DNA of 64,000 bases from Rhinopomastus cyanomelas (GCA_013400115.1 VXBP01002815.1:1302001-1366000), one strand, 5' to 3'; shown: positions 35,817 to 48,160, counted from the stretch's first letter. The notes: a model not told the origin generated them from the letters alone. Program-made: numbers and translations.

Positions 35817-36532
35817 GTAAGAACAGCAGGCAATTAGCAACAGCATGAAAAAACGTAGTAAATAGCAGCTTGGAACAGCTTTTCTAATCAGAAACAGTTG
35901 GCTGCGGTTTGGAGTCTGAGCAAAAGGGGTTGGTGTTTTCATAGTTTATGCTTAAAATGACTCGTCTGATAGCGTTAATGGTAATTTACACACAACACAG
36001 TTCATGACAAAGGGAATCCAAGCGTCGGCGAAGTGTTTTCATGAGTAACTGGTATCTCGTGGCTTTTCTCATCGGAAGAGATGCACCAGTGGAACATCCC
36101 TCAGTGACAAATCAATTGCAGTTAAACTGGTACAAACTTGTAATTACATATTCACATCGCTTTAAGCATCATCTCATCGATTCAGCTTAATGTGGTGGCG
36201 TCACTTAGATGAAACCTTTGTTTATAAGAATTTACCAAGTGAAACTTAATAGATGTGTGTGATGCTCAAACTGATCGGAATGAATCTGCATTATGGGTGC
36301 ACCCCAGTTAAACGAGATTGATTTTTAAATCGATTCCATTGAGGCGATGCGATGCCTCAGCACGGGCCACGTTTGAGAATTTGAGGTCCTCAATCCGAAT
36401 GAAAAATACTTTGATGAAATAGCTTGCTAGAGTAAAGGCTGGCTGCGAGGAGATACAGCAGCAAGTGTTAAATCAGCTTCAGTTAATGGCTGAAAGGGCT
36501 GTTGGCTGGCCCGTGTGCTGCCGGGAGCTGGT

Positions 36533-36725
36533 AGGATCATAGAGTCATTACGGACTGGGAGGGACCTCAAAAGATCATCTAGTCCAATCCACCTGACACA
36601 GCAGGATCACCTAGACCAAGCCACACAGGAACACATCTTGGTGGGTCTTGAACATCTCCAATGAAGGAGACTCCACAACCACCCCGGACAGCCTGTTCCA
36701 GTGCTCCATCACCCTCACTGTGAGG
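36533..36725 (-). repeat. CR1 3' end, type A, antisense
   Basis: A 193-base piece, GGATCATAGAGTCATTACGG to CCATCACCCTCACTGTGA. Confidence 0.9.
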
Positions 36726-37630
36726 AGAGGTGTAACCAGGTCAAGTTCAGATACTTTACAGCCAACTAATTCAGTGCTGCCCCGCTGGTTCTCTTCCCTT
36801 AGTCAGGAGCCCAGGAATACATTGCATTTCTCACCAGCTCTCCACTGGAGTGTTTTACACCTCATCCTCTAGAGCCAAACACTTTACTAAAGGCTCTTTT
36901 TGAACTTGAGCGGAGATTTCTGGCGCAGAGGTGGAGGAAACTTATCTTCTGTTTGATTAGCACTTGGATTTTGCTCTCCCCATAAAGGTGGATCATTAAA
37001 GCTGAGAAGGCAGAAGTGAGTAATAAAGTGCAGGTCACACCAGAACGCAGTGATCAGCACCCATGCAAAACAAGACAGACTTGCTCACCGAGCCCGTGCA
37101 TGGAGAACTGTCTTTGGGGTGAAAAATGAAGAAGTCTATCAGGAATTTGGCCTGATTGTGGGTTTTTTCTGCTGTTAAACTCTTTCATGTGTTTTACTGC
37201 CACCTCTCATTTCTCTGTTGCATCCGCTGAATTCTGGGCTGATCCCAGCTCTGTTGAGATCTTTCACAATTCAAGCTCTCTGATTTTTTTCTTCGTAAAG
37301 CAGCTCAGTGAGGTTTGTTTTGTCTTTTTTCCCCCTTACATGAGCTTTTTTCATTTTGTCACTGTGTAGAGTGATTTTACACTGTTTTTTTGAAACCTAG
37401 AAAGCTGTTGCCAGATTGATTTGTTGTCCTCTGGTCGGCTCTGGTCATTGCCCACTGAGGAAATACAACATGAGAGCTAATTATCTGGTCACATCTTTGT
37501 CAGCCAGCTTCTTCACTGTGTTTTGTGCCAACATTTGAGTGACATCAAGGACAGTATTTGTTTAATGTGCTTCCTTTCACACGGTTTTCTAGGGGGATCA
37601 GAGCAGATAACTAGACATTGCTGTGTTCAG

Positions 37631-38113
37631 GGAATCACAGAATACTAAGGATTGGAAGGGACCTCAAAAGATCATCTAGTCCAATCCCCCTGCCACAGCA
37701 GGATCACCTAGATCAAGGCACAGAAACATATCCAGGTGGTTTTTAAAAGTCTCCAGAGAAGGAGACTCCACAACCCCCCTGGGCAGCCTATTCCAGGGCT
37801 CTGTCACCCTCATCAGGAAGAAGGTCCTTCTCAGATTGATGTAGAACCTCCTCTGTTCCAGCTCACACCCACTCCACTTTGTCCTATCATTAGATGACAC
37901 TAAGCAGAGCCTGGCTCCATCCTCCTGACACCCATCCTTCACATATTTACAAGCATTATTGAGATCACCCCTCAGTCTCCTTTTTCCAAGCTCAAGAGAC
38001 CCAGCTCCCTCAGCCTTTCCTTATCATAGAATTATTAGGGATTGGAGGGGACCTTGAAAGATCATCTAGTCCATCAGGGGGATGTTCCACTCCATCATCT
38101 TCATGGCTCTGAC
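37631..38113 (-). repeat. CR1, type A, antisense, host of a nested CR1
   Basis: The copy runs from GGAATCACAGAATACTAAGG to CATGGCTCTGAC and is interrupted at 38027-38072. The minus strand keeps an open ORF2 end (37676-37942, GCQEDGARLCLVSS to FLC) but with an altered terminus. Confidence 0.92.
38027..38072 (-). repeat. 46-base CR1 tail nested in another CR1
   Basis: A CR1 terminus (TAGAATTATTAGGGATTGGA on) flanked by ATCA at 38023-38026 and 38073-38076, so the host element reads CCTTATCA then ATCAGGGGGATG. This is insertion of a severely truncated CR1 with a 4-base duplication. Confidence 0.85.
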
Positions 38114-38883
38114 TATCTCACCCTTTTCTCAAGCTCAGTCATCAGGTCCAAACATGTTTAGTATGAACAGGTCCTGTGTTTATGAGCAGGTGCTGGGTAC
38201 CACTAATGGCTTGTGATGGGTGAGAGCACAGGAAATGTTCAGCATGTCTTAATTATTTTGTGCTTCTGAAAAAAAAGGGGGAAAAAGAGAGATTTGTCTA
38301 AATCTTTCGTGACCCAGTAGGGATTTCCGTTGTGGAAGAGATGGTTTCAAGCAGACAGGGTATTTTTTTAAAGGTGCATATTCATATTAAATAACTTAAT
38401 CTTTCTCATGCAGGAAGGCTGGAAATGCAGCACAGGGATAAATCAGCTTCTTTCAAGCAGTAATTGAGGGGAAATGTTATCACTAGTATATTTTTATATT
38501 GACAGGGAATGAGAATATCCCAAGTCTGATATTTTAATACCTTCCTGAATGCATTGTACAGTCATGGCGAGAGAAAATCACTTAGTGCTAGCATAAGCTC
38601 ATCAGGCTGGGTATAATTAACATAAATTTCTCACACAAATACCTAAGTTTCTAATGGACCCTCAGCTAATCTCATTTTCATTTTTTTCAATACCTGTGAG
38701 GATCTGAAAGCAGTTACCATAAAGCATTCAGCACTGAACACAAAGGGGACCTGCATGAAACGGCCTTTGCGTGGAGCATTTGGAAATACCTAATTTGTGT
38801 TTTTCCATCTCGTTCCTGTTCTGAAACGAGCGGTACCTCTCTAGAGCAGCTGTAGCATGAGCGGCGTCTCTCCTGTGCTCCAG

Positions 38884-39034
38884 GTTCCGGATGCGGCAGG
38901 TGAACGTGGTGGGTCCCAGCCCCCTCAGCCAACCCTCCCGAGTCATCCAGACGCTGCAGGCTCCACCAGATGTGGCCCCCGGGAGCGTCACCGTGCGCAC
39001 GGCCAGCGAGACCAGCCTGTGGCTGCGATGGGTG
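38884..39034 (+). CDS. SDK1: SDK1 exon, end of FN3-5 and start of FN3-6
   Basis: This 151-base exon encodes FRMRQVNVVGPSPLSQ to SLWLRWV. The first part is the F strand to the end of FN3-5 (SRVIQTLQ); the second part starts FN3-6 (APPDVAPGSVTVRTAS) up to its B-strand tryptophan (LRW). It is the only exon in the window that runs across a domain boundary; every other boundary is marked by a phase-1 intron. The acceptor GCTCCAG ends at 38883 and the donor GTG|GTGAGC begins at 39035. Phase 2 in, phase 0 out. The local DNA is GC-rich, and the long opposite-strand frames over it (to about 39151) are shadows. Confidence 0.93.
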
Positions 39035-41591
39035 GTGAGCTGGCGGGGACGGACGGGGTGCGGACGGGAGCTGGGTCCTGGTGCTTGGCACGCGGCGGCT
39101 TCCCCAGTGGGTCAGACCAGACTCTCGAGCTCCTTTTCCTTGCTTTCTCACATAAGGAGTAAGAGCAAAACGATTTCCTTTTCCAGAAGAGTCGGAAATC
39201 TGAGACTTACCTTAAGTGCCTTATTAATCACCTAAATTGCCTACTGCCACTATTTCTGCCGCTTCTGCAGGGGAATATATGCGTGTGTGTAAAACCTTGG
39301 CTTTTGAGCCTCTCCAGTACCACAGTCTGGGTCACGATGTGGGACACAAACATAATTCCGGAGCCAATTTGCAGTTTCCTAGGGCTCGGTCGTTTGCTTT
39401 GCACAAAACGGTCCCCAGAAGGTGCACAGCAGCCATTGGCAGTGGTCCTGCAGGCACTAAACTTTGTGGGTTGGACTCCTGTAGGAAGATCACATTTATG
39501 TGAAGGGTGTGGAGCGATGTGATAAACCACAGAAAGAGATGATTAACTGGGAAGATGCGGTGAGCGATGACGTTGTCGTGCCCCTTTGACTGACTCGGTT
39601 ACCTGCAGAGTTGCCGCGTTGGGATTCACTTGGCAATTAACCTGCACCAGGATGGTTTTTCTTCTCCCCTGTTAGGCAGCATTTTCCACTGGGGTTACTG
39701 TGGTGTGAAGTTGATGAAGCACAGGTTCCCTTTTGTCCAAATGTTAGCTTTCCCATGCATAAACTCATTATGGCTGCAAGTCAAAATCCAGCTAGAAGCG
39801 AGCAGCTCCTTCTCCTGTCAGAAGGGAATCGTTCCAGCTTCTCAGTGGGACCCTGCACTTAATTCTGAGCCTTGAAAGGCTGAAGCATCAAACTTGAAGG
39901 TGTCACCTCGCTGTCCGCAGAAAAGCCGTTGCAATTCATTTGATAGGACCCATGTAACCCACTCAAGGCTTTACTGTGTGAATGACATGTCTTTGCTGTT
40001 AAATCTGGGGTGTTATCATAGAATCACAGAGTCATTAGGGATTGGAAGGGACCTCGAAAGATCATCCAGTCCAATCCCCCTGCCACAGCAGGATCACCTG
40101 CATTGAGTCACACAGGAACATATCCGGGTGGGTTTTAAATGTCTGCAGAGAAGGAGACTCCACAGCCCCCCGGTCAGCCTGTTCTAGTGCTCTGTCACCC
40201 TCACTGGGAAGAAGTTCCTTCTGATATTTATATGGAACCTCCTATATTCCAGCTCACACCAGTTGCCCCTTGTCCTATCACCAGATGACGTTGAGAAGAG
40301 TCTGGCTCCATCCTCCTGACACCCACCCCTCACATATTTATAGACATTAATGAGATCACCTCTCAGTCTCCTCCAAGCTAAAGAGACCCAGCTCCCTCAG
40401 CCTCTCCTCATAAGGGAGGTGTTCTGCTTCCTTCATCATCCTCTTTGCTCTACGCTGGACACCCTCCAGCAGCTCCATGTCCTTCTTGAACTGAGGAGTC
40501 CAGAACTGAACAGAATACTCCACATGTCACCTCACTAGTGCAGAGTAGAGGATGAGAAGAACCTCTCTGCATCTGCTAACCACCCCCCTTCTGATCCACC
40601 CCAGGATGCTGTTGGCCCTCTTGGCCGCAAGAGCACGTTGCTGGCTCATAGTCACCCTACTGTCCACCACCACCCCCAGTTCCTTTTCTCCTACATATCC
40701 AGACCTTCCAGGAAAATTAGCCCAAGGTTATTTTTATGAACTTCAAAACATTTTTAAGACTGTTTATCCACGCCACAGAAGCCTGTTTTTCATGAATCAC
40801 ACTGTGCAGGGTTCAGGAGGAGCAAGAGCCACAGCTCACAATGACCTGATAGACCTTTCTTTAACACTTAATAACATCAGTATTTTAACAGTGTTCAACC
40901 TCCTTTTTTCCAAGACCTGCAGGGGAATGTGTGTGTCCCCAGGAGCCAGGAACTCCTTCCTTCCTACAGAATAAGGGTCACACTTCCAGCCCTGCTTGCC
41001 TGCGGGATGCAATCTTGTACGTTGTGAAATGTTAATGTGCATCAAACTTTCCCAACGATCCAGAACTGAATCTCAGCCATCTGTGGCGTCACATAGCTAC
41101 TTTTATGGGGAAAAAAACTCCAAACTTCATGAAGTAGGCTAATTATTTCGTATTTTAATCTCTGAAATTGCTTGGGGAATTGGAATACTAGGATAAATCT
41201 CTGCTGATAAATGAGTAGGCAGAGTGTCAGTAAAAGAGTAAGAAATGTACGATAAATGAATTTGTCACATGCTTCAGCAGTTTATCATTCATTTCCATAA
41301 TTAATCAGAGAGCTCTGAAACGCGTTGTGTTCGTATCATCTCTGTCGATACACCCGCAGCAAATGGCGCAGCAATGGGAGCAGATGTGCTGGCTTCAAAG
41401 TTGAGGTAAAACTTAGAAGAGAAATGTCAGGACACACATCTTTAGAGGTCGTGGCGCACAAATAAAACAGAAGATCAACCTCTTGATCCTTTTTACCTTA
41501 GATGAGTTCAGAGAGCCTTGGTGCATGGTTTGGGAAGCCTTGGTGACGTGTTCTGCGTAGAAACGCGGTGGTTTTGTTTGTCGCTTGCCAG
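39035..41591 (+). other. Intron, 2.6 kb, inside FN3-6
   Basis: It contains one long antisense CR1 (40015-40690). Bases 41180-41320 are AT-rich with ATTCATTT/AAATGAAT-like words and could be a regulatory element; this is only a visual impression. Confidence 0.85.
40015..40690 (-). repeat. CR1, type A, antisense, longest young copy
   Basis: About 676 bases. It extends past the usual truncation into ORF2 sequence read here as ATGCTGTTGGCCCTCTTGGC. The ORF2 frame is disrupted. Confidence 0.92.
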
Positions 41592-41829
41592 CCCCTCCCC
41601 GACACCCAGTACAACGGCAACCCAGAGTCGGTGGGGTACAGGATCAAGTACTGGCGTGTGGACCCGCAGTCTCCCGTCCTGATGAAGGTCATTAATGACC
41701 GGCTGGAACGAGAGTACACGATTGAAGATCTGGAGGAGTGGACGGAGTATGAACTGCAGATCCAAGCTTTCAATGCCATTGGAGCGGGACCATGGAGCGA
41801 AGCAGTGAGAGGTCACACACGCGAGTCCG
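41592..41829 (+). CDS. SDK1: SDK1 exon, second part of FN3-6
   Basis: This 238-base exon, the longest in the window, encodes PLPDTQYNGNPESVGYRIKYW to AVRGHTRES. It holds strands C to G of FN3-6, with LEEWTEYELQIQAFNAIGAGPW as the E-F turn, F strand and F-G loop. No sequon is present (NPE is blocked by proline). The acceptor CGCTTGCCAG ends at 41591 and the donor CCG|GTAAGT begins at 41830. Phase 0 in, phase 1 out: G plus TG makes Val and leads into VPSAPPEN. Confidence 0.94.
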
Positions 41830-41964
41830 GTAAGTCAGGCACCACCTCTGCTGTGAAGGACACGTCCGAGTACTTGAGCGCTTTCTGTCGCTGGATGCAC
41901 TGGAAAAAAAAGACAGAGGCATTGAAGGGAGATCTTTATTAATTTAATTCTTTCTTGAATATGG

Positions 41965-42045
41965 ATTCATAGAATCATCATGGCTGGAAAGGACCTCCAG
42001 GGTCATCAAGTCCAGCCCTTTCTCCCAGTGCCTAAATGCTAGGTT
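41965..42045 (-). repeat. CR1 3' tail, type B, antisense
   Basis: ATTCATAGAATCATCATGGC and GGACCTCCAGGGTCATCAAG, then CCCAGTGCCTAAATGCTAGG. Confidence 0.83.
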
Positions 42046-43042
42046 ATTTGTTTACACAATATACTGGATTTACTAGCTCGTGATAACCTGCAGGTTATTC
42101 ATTTGCAGCCCATTGTTCCTGCCCTTGTTCAGAAGCAGTGTAGATGGCACAAGAAGCAGCTTGTATTCACCCTTCTCTGGCTAAGCAGATGTCTCTTGCT
42201 TCCTCTCCCTCCCCAGTACCCCTTGGCCACTCGCTCTCTCCCATTGCCCTGTTTCTAGACTTGGGCAGCCTTTCTCCTATGTTTGATTATTCAAAACTTA
42301 ATCTCAAGCACCAAGTGCTCCTAACAGGGCAGAGGGGTTTTTTAGAGAGCTAGAAGAGAAATAATTATCGGGGCCTTTGGTGACACATTATCAAACCCAC
42401 CCAAAACTGTGTATACAGAACTCCACAGGCACAACATGCGCGTGGACCTAGGGCACGAGCGCTGTGTTGCCCAGCTGAGCTGTCTGTGCTAGCGCAGAGA
42501 CTTCAAACACCAGAAGCAAACTCTCCACCTTGAGCAACAGTAAATTATTGTTAGCTTAGCAGCAGCAGTAAACACAGATCCTGCAAAGCTGCTCTCTGGA
42601 GCAAACCTGTTTCCACACCTGCCCTACGTGCACCTGATAAATTCAAACTGGTATTGTAAGCGAATAGCAAATGGATGGCAAAGGTGGTGGGAAAGTTCAA
42701 CAGCAAAAGCTCTTTATGACCTGCTTTTATGCAAGGTAAGACACTGATAATGTCTCATATTTGTTCCTGTTTTAATTCACTAAGAGTGTCCTGGAATGTC
42801 CTCCTGTGCCTACCCTACAACTTATAGACACCCGTGCACGTGTCTGTGAACTCTCTGCCACTTGGTAGGAACCTCTTGGTGGGAACCAAGAGCATGGTGC
42901 TCACAGCAGGATGCTCTGCTGGTGCAGATAACTCTCCTTTGAACAAGCTAAGGGGAAGGCTGAACAGTCATCCCTCTCCATTGAAGTGTTGCTTTCAGGG
43001 AAGTGGTAATTGGAAAGCTATTGCCAGAGGTGTTTTAAACAG

Positions 43043-43549
43043 TCTGGAATATCATGTCCAGTTCTGGGACCCTTGGTTCCAGAAGGACACAGAACTGCCA
43101 GAGAGAGTCCAGCACAGAGCCATGAAGGGATGTGGAGCATCTCTCTGATGATGAAAGGCTGAGGGAGCTGGGTCTCTTCAGCTTGGAAAGAAAGGAGACT
43201 GAGGGATGACCTCATTAATCTCTATAAATATGTGAAGGGTGGGTGTCAGGAGGATGGAGCCAGGCTCTTCTCAATGTCATCTAATGATAGGACAAAGGGC
43301 AATGGGTGTGAGCTGGAATAGGGGAGGTTCCACATCAATGTGAGAAGGAACTTCTTCCCAATGAGAGTGACAGAGCACTGGAATAGGCTGCCCAGTGGGG
43401 TTGTGGAGTCTCCATCTCTGGAGAGCTTTCAAACCCACCTGGATATGTTTCTGTGCAACTGGATTTAGTGAATCCTGCTGTTGCAGGGAGTTTGGGTTGG
43501 ATGATCTTTGGAGGTCCCTTCCAACCCCTAATGTTCTGTGAGTCTGTGA
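43043..43549 (+). repeat. CR1, type A, sense, 0.5 kb
   Basis: From CTGGAATATCATGTCCAG to AATGTTCTGTGAGTCTGTGA. The ORF2 end is recognisable (GGAGACTGAGGGATGACCTC, GAACTTCTTCCCAATGAG) but frameshifted near 43140. Confidence 0.92.
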
Positions 43550-44228
43550 AACAAGGTGTGCACGTGCCAGAGCTGGAGATAGCATCACCCCAACAAAACA
43601 GTTTTGAACTGTTCTGTATCATAATAAAAAACACTGTGCTCTCCACTTCCTCTTTTCCACTGCTCTTCAAACACTTCTTTAGATGTGCAGTAAATACTAA
43701 GTGATGTCAAACAACCTTAGAAATGCGGTGCTCTTGCTTGAAGATCAGAGGTTACGTGGGTATTTGGCATTTTTCTAGCAGTATTAGAAGAAGGTTGACT
43801 TGAAACTGGTTGTAGGAGGCATGGAGAAACTGGGCTCAAGATGACACAAAGATGTGATCTTGGCCAGAAGGACTCGTTTGGGTTTTTCCCATGAGTTTGC
43901 TTTGAGACCAACATCTGATTTCTTCAACAGAGCAAGTCAGGGCTCAGGCTTTTGGCTGTGTCTTTTATTTAGAAAACATAAGAAGTGATGGTGGAGTGGC
44001 AGGCTGCGTGAGAGAACTTCAGGGAGTCTGCATTTAATCTGTGTGCACAGTCAAATGGGGCTGTAATGCAAATACAGGGTATCTAGAGCCAGAGAGAAAG
44101 GTCACAGCCGTTGCAGGTCTCCCTTCTGAACTATAAGAACAATTCTCTTTATCACTCATGTTTTCAAAGTCCTTTAAAAGCAGAAGTCCCAAATATGTTT
44201 TCCATTTTGTAGAGTCATAGGGAAGCTT

Positions 44229-44351
44229 CCTGTGGTCCCTTCTAACCCTGACTGACTGTATGACTTGGTCTGGGTGATCATGCTGTGGCAGGGGGATTGG
44301 ACTGGATGATCTTTTGAGGCCCCTTCCGATCCCTAATGATTCTATGAGTCT
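44229..44351 (+). repeat. Composite CR1 3' end, second copy
   Basis: CCTGTGGTCCCTTCTAACCC to TGACTGACTGTATGA, then immediately CTTGGTCTGGGTGATC. The junction is identical to that at 23242/23243, but this copy is truncated within the first tail. Confidence 0.88.
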
Positions 44352-46017
44352 AAGTTGGTTTTGCGTGGTGCTACAGGAGGTAAATGTCCCTCACAGCTGG
44401 CCAGAGGTGCCTTGGCCAGCATTGTGTGGTGGTTCATGGGCAGAACTTGGGCTTCTGTTTCACACCATCCAAGGAACCTAAGAACTAAATCAGGTGATGC
44501 TACCTAATGACAGTGTGGTCACTGGAGTCCAAAACCTTTATTGAGAAGAAAACTCTGTGTGAGCACTTCTGTTTGTTCTCAGATGTGTGATGCCATCACT
44601 AGTAGCTGAGCACACATGCCAACAATAAAGGACCGAACTCTTACAGGTACTGTTTAGATTCTGAAGCTCTTGAATATAAAACATATTGAAAACAAAGGAA
44701 CTAGGAAAGAATTACAAATGCTGTAGGTTTTGGGAACCAGGCTTGAAAACCAGTTGGGAAACCCTAAAAGAAAAATCTGGGATGGGATTGCAAAGCAGCT
44801 GAAGATGGAAGGGAATCCATGAACTTGGATTTTCAAACAAGGCAGTTTTTATCAATCAAGAATGTTTTTGATGTGAAGTAATTTTTAACTTAAAGTTTTT
44901 TAATTTCTAATGTTGTATCACAGAAATTAAATTCTACAGTGTGAAATGACTGAGGAGCAATAAGCTCAGTTTCCACTCAGTACAGTGACAAAGGTAGTAG
45001 GTACCAACAGGGAGAAAGCAAGGAACGCAGAGACCTCTAACATATAAGAACAACTTTGAGAGGGTTGCTTCCTTTCAGATATAAACCCTGTTCTTTTCAA
45101 ACAGTTAATCTCAAATACATCTAACTCAGCACCTTTATGTTCTGGTGACTCCTAGTACCCAGCTACAAGCACGTGCCTACAAAATCAGCTGCTGCACAAA
45201 CATGGCCACATATCTGTGATGAGGCTCAATCTCTTGATGTTTCACAGGCTGACCTCTATGAAGCCATTTTGTGGTATCACAGAGCATCACCTGATCAGTC
45301 AAACATGGTCCAGTGTCACTGTGGGGATCTCTTAGGTTGTACACGCCTGTAGTACCTAGTTTCATAGGCAAAACACTCGTGTACCACAGCTGTGCCACTT
45401 TTGCCACGAACCTTGCTGTAAATTAGCACCGATGTACAATGGAAGACCCTATAAACTTCAGTTCTTATCGAAGCTCCGGTGCAAAGTGCCAATAACTCTC
45501 TAATTTTCTATGTTTGATCTCCTAAAGCACGAGGTGCAGCTGGCAGTTAGCTGGGCTAGCTCATCATCTCGTCTCAGTGCTTCCGGTTCATTTCGTTCAA
45601 GCCCTGAGATTTTTTTGGACACAGTTGCTTGGCTGCTGTGGTGTTCTCGCAGGTTACTAATGAGAGCTCGGCTTTGGAGTTGATAACAAAGACTTCAGAG
45701 CCACAGTTAAGGAAGCTGGCATTAGAGAAGGGAACTTGCAGAGGGAAGAGGGCTGTGTCTGCCTCATTCAAGCCGCTAATTAGCCTTGGCAAACTATAAT
45801 TTCTTTGAATCACAATAACCTGAGAGAGGAGAGGGGTCGGAGAAAGGAAGGTTACGTTTCAATTCATTCTTCAAGGGTCGATCAAAGTCTGTTGCTTGAT
45901 AAAAGACCAGCAACAATAAGATCCATGATATCACCTGCAAGTGTTGAATTAATGCACCCACGCTAGAATCAGGTTCTCTGCACTGAGAACTGGAGAATTA
46001 CAGCTCAGTCACACTCA

Positions 46018-46199
46018 GTGAACACTGGAGCGGGCTGCCCAGGGTGGTGGTTGAGTCCCCATCCCTGGATGTGTTTAAAAGTCGCTTAGATGTAGTCTTT
46101 TGGGATCTGGTTTAGGGGTGACCTTGTAGAGTAGGGTTGATGGTTGGACTCGATGATTCCCAGGGACCGACCTGATTTCCGACCTGAATGATTGTGTGA
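46018..46199 (+). repeat. CR1, type C, sense
   Basis: GTGAACACTGGAGCGGGCTG to GAATGATTGTGTGA. About 15 extra bases at 46165-46185 duplicate the CCGACCTGA part of its tail. Confidence 0.87.
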
Positions 46200-46731
46200 A
46201 CACAAGTATTTTTGCCATTAGCCGTTGGACTTGGATTCCTTTCCAGAGAGAGAGGACGTTTAGCTGCTCTGCTGTCACTGGCAATTAAGAGGAGTCAGGG
46301 CTAATAAATCTTCAGGTAGACCAGTGTCTCCTTTGCTGGCTGTGGCAACCCCCTGCCAGCAGCGCGATCACACGCACACCTCAAAGCCATCACGTGCACC
46401 AGCAGCAGCCTCCACCTTTTCCGAATTTGGGAGATCAAAGAGGAAAATAAATATTTGTTAAATAAAGAAACTTCTTCTCTCCTCAAAGGCTTCAAACCGG
46501 ATAAAATATAAATAAATGTGGCCTGAAAGGGCTCCTTTCCTCTGCGCATCCTGCTTCCCTCTGACCCACCTCCAGCCTCTCTCTCTCCAGAAGTGATTCA
46601 TGTGGGAATAGCTCGTTCCGAAGATCTACAGATAACGTGATGGCAGCCATCCAAAGACATTCGTGGCTCCTGGCAATCTATTTTTCTTTAACATAATTAT
46701 ATCCTTCTGGGGGATAAATCTAGGAGAGGAC

Positions 46732-46755
46732 TTTTTTTTTAAAAAAAAAAAAAAA
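46732..46755. repeat. T9-A15 tract
   Basis: Nine T followed directly by fifteen A: a self-complementary homopolymer junction. Confidence 0.95.
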
Positions 46756-46979
46756 GACACTTCAGCGTTGGAGGGGAAGAAGAATTGGATCTTCCTCTGC
46801 TGCAGTGTGGCGCGATGGTGCTCTGCTTCTCGTGCCCCAAATAATTGGCACCAGGGAAACGGTTTCAGAAATGACTATCTCTGTGGTTAACCTTGAGCGC
46901 ACAAGTTGGGGGGGATGCGGGCAGGGCAGGTTTTTTTCAATTTATATTAATTCTGGTGCCACGCTCATTATCTCGTTCA

Positions 46980-47340
46980 CGTTGCTAGGAGCTCGCCTTC
47001 AAAGCGGCAGCGCTCGGACAGCCGGGGACACGGTACTTTTGGCAGAGATTTGTGCCCTCTTTTTTTTCCTGCCGTATATACAGGACCTAATCAAGCCTCT
47101 ACTGGCCCTAAGAGCTCGCGCGATGGAACCGGGTGACACGTTCTCCGGAGGTCTGACAGGTGTAGCGCGCCTTAGCAAAGGCGCGACCCTCGTGACGTGG
47201 GAAATACCACAGGAGGGGGGGAAAAGTGATGCAAAAGGGCAGCATAAAACGTGAACTCTCACAACTAGCCACAAATCCTGCTTGCTTAACGCGGCCGGCT
47301 ATTAAGCTCGCCTGCATAGTCTCGCGGCCGCGTGGCTGTT
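46980..47340. promoter_or_regulatory. CpG-dense intronic stretch
   Basis: Many CpG dinucleotides, GGCCGGC and CGCGGCCGCG words, a CRE-like GTGACGTGG (47193-47201) and a TATATA core at 47075-47080. No repeat family recognised. It could be an intragenic CpG island or alternative promoter; no first-exon candidate with a good donor is evident. Confidence 0.3.
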
Positions 47341-47944
47341 CCGCAGCAGTTAGGGTTTTAATGGCATGAGAAAATGCAAGTTTGCTCTTCTCTCGAGTCA
47401 GAGAAAATTACAGTGTTCCTGTGCCATCAGTTCTAATGATGTTTCTAGTTTCGTAAGAGCCAATTTCGCACCGTAAATGAAATGGGCATATTTTTCACTC
47501 GCACCGGATCAGCCCCTGAAAACACACCTTGCGTTAATGCGTCCGTCTGTAATTGATGGATTGCGAGCGTTGAGCGCTGTCGCATAATCAAAGGGCTTAG
47601 AGGTTAAAGAACTTCTTGCTGAACTGGGAGTGCGATCCAGGGGTTGAAATTATTGCTAACTCTAGACAAGATGCTATAATTTCCTTTCAGATAATATAGG
47701 GAGCCAAGGTGGCATAAAACTTCGCGTTAGAACAGATCGTTCCGTGAGATAAACTCGGATTCAGGGAGATTTCTGGCTTTTGGCGCAGGGAAGTGACATG
47801 TACGGGGAAGAAATTGTAGGAGATGGACTTCTGTAGGAGTCCAGCAATTTAAATTTCATTCTAATTACTGCTAATATATAGAACTTGAAATTTATTCTCA
47901 TCTCGCTCTGTTTACTGTCTGTCTGTAGGCATTAATTAGTTGTA

Positions 47945-48160
47945 AATCATAGAATCATTAGGGACTGGAAGGGACCTCGAAAGATCATCTAGTCCAGTCC
48001 CCCAGCCACAGCAGGACCACCTCAACCAAGTCGCACAGGAACACGTCCAGACAGGTTTTAAACGTGTCCAGAGAAGGAGACTCCACAACCCCCTTGGACA
48101 GCCCCTTCCAGTGCTCTGTCACCCTCACTGGGAGGAAGGTCCTTCTAATATTTATATGGA
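47945..48160 (-). repeat. CR1, type A, antisense
   Basis: A 216-base copy, AATCATAGAATCATTAGGG to CTTCTAATATTTATATGG. Confidence 0.9.

Larger units (their letters stand above)
35817..38883 (+). other. Intron, 3.1 kb, in the F strand of FN3-5
   Basis: It contains antisense CR1 copies at 36533-36725 and 37631-38113, the second with a smaller CR1 piece inserted into it. The sequences 35817-36532 and 38114-38883 are unassigned and AT-rich. Confidence 0.85.

Noticed and set aside
38714..39151. Antisense 145-codon frame over an exon
   Set aside because: It is the shadow of the GC-rich SDK1 exon at 38884-39034; the plus strand matches SDK1 residue by residue.
46805..47254. 149-codon frame over the CpG-dense stretch, as possible alternative first exon
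   Set aside because: No convincing donor at its end and no family match; kept only as a regulatory candidate.
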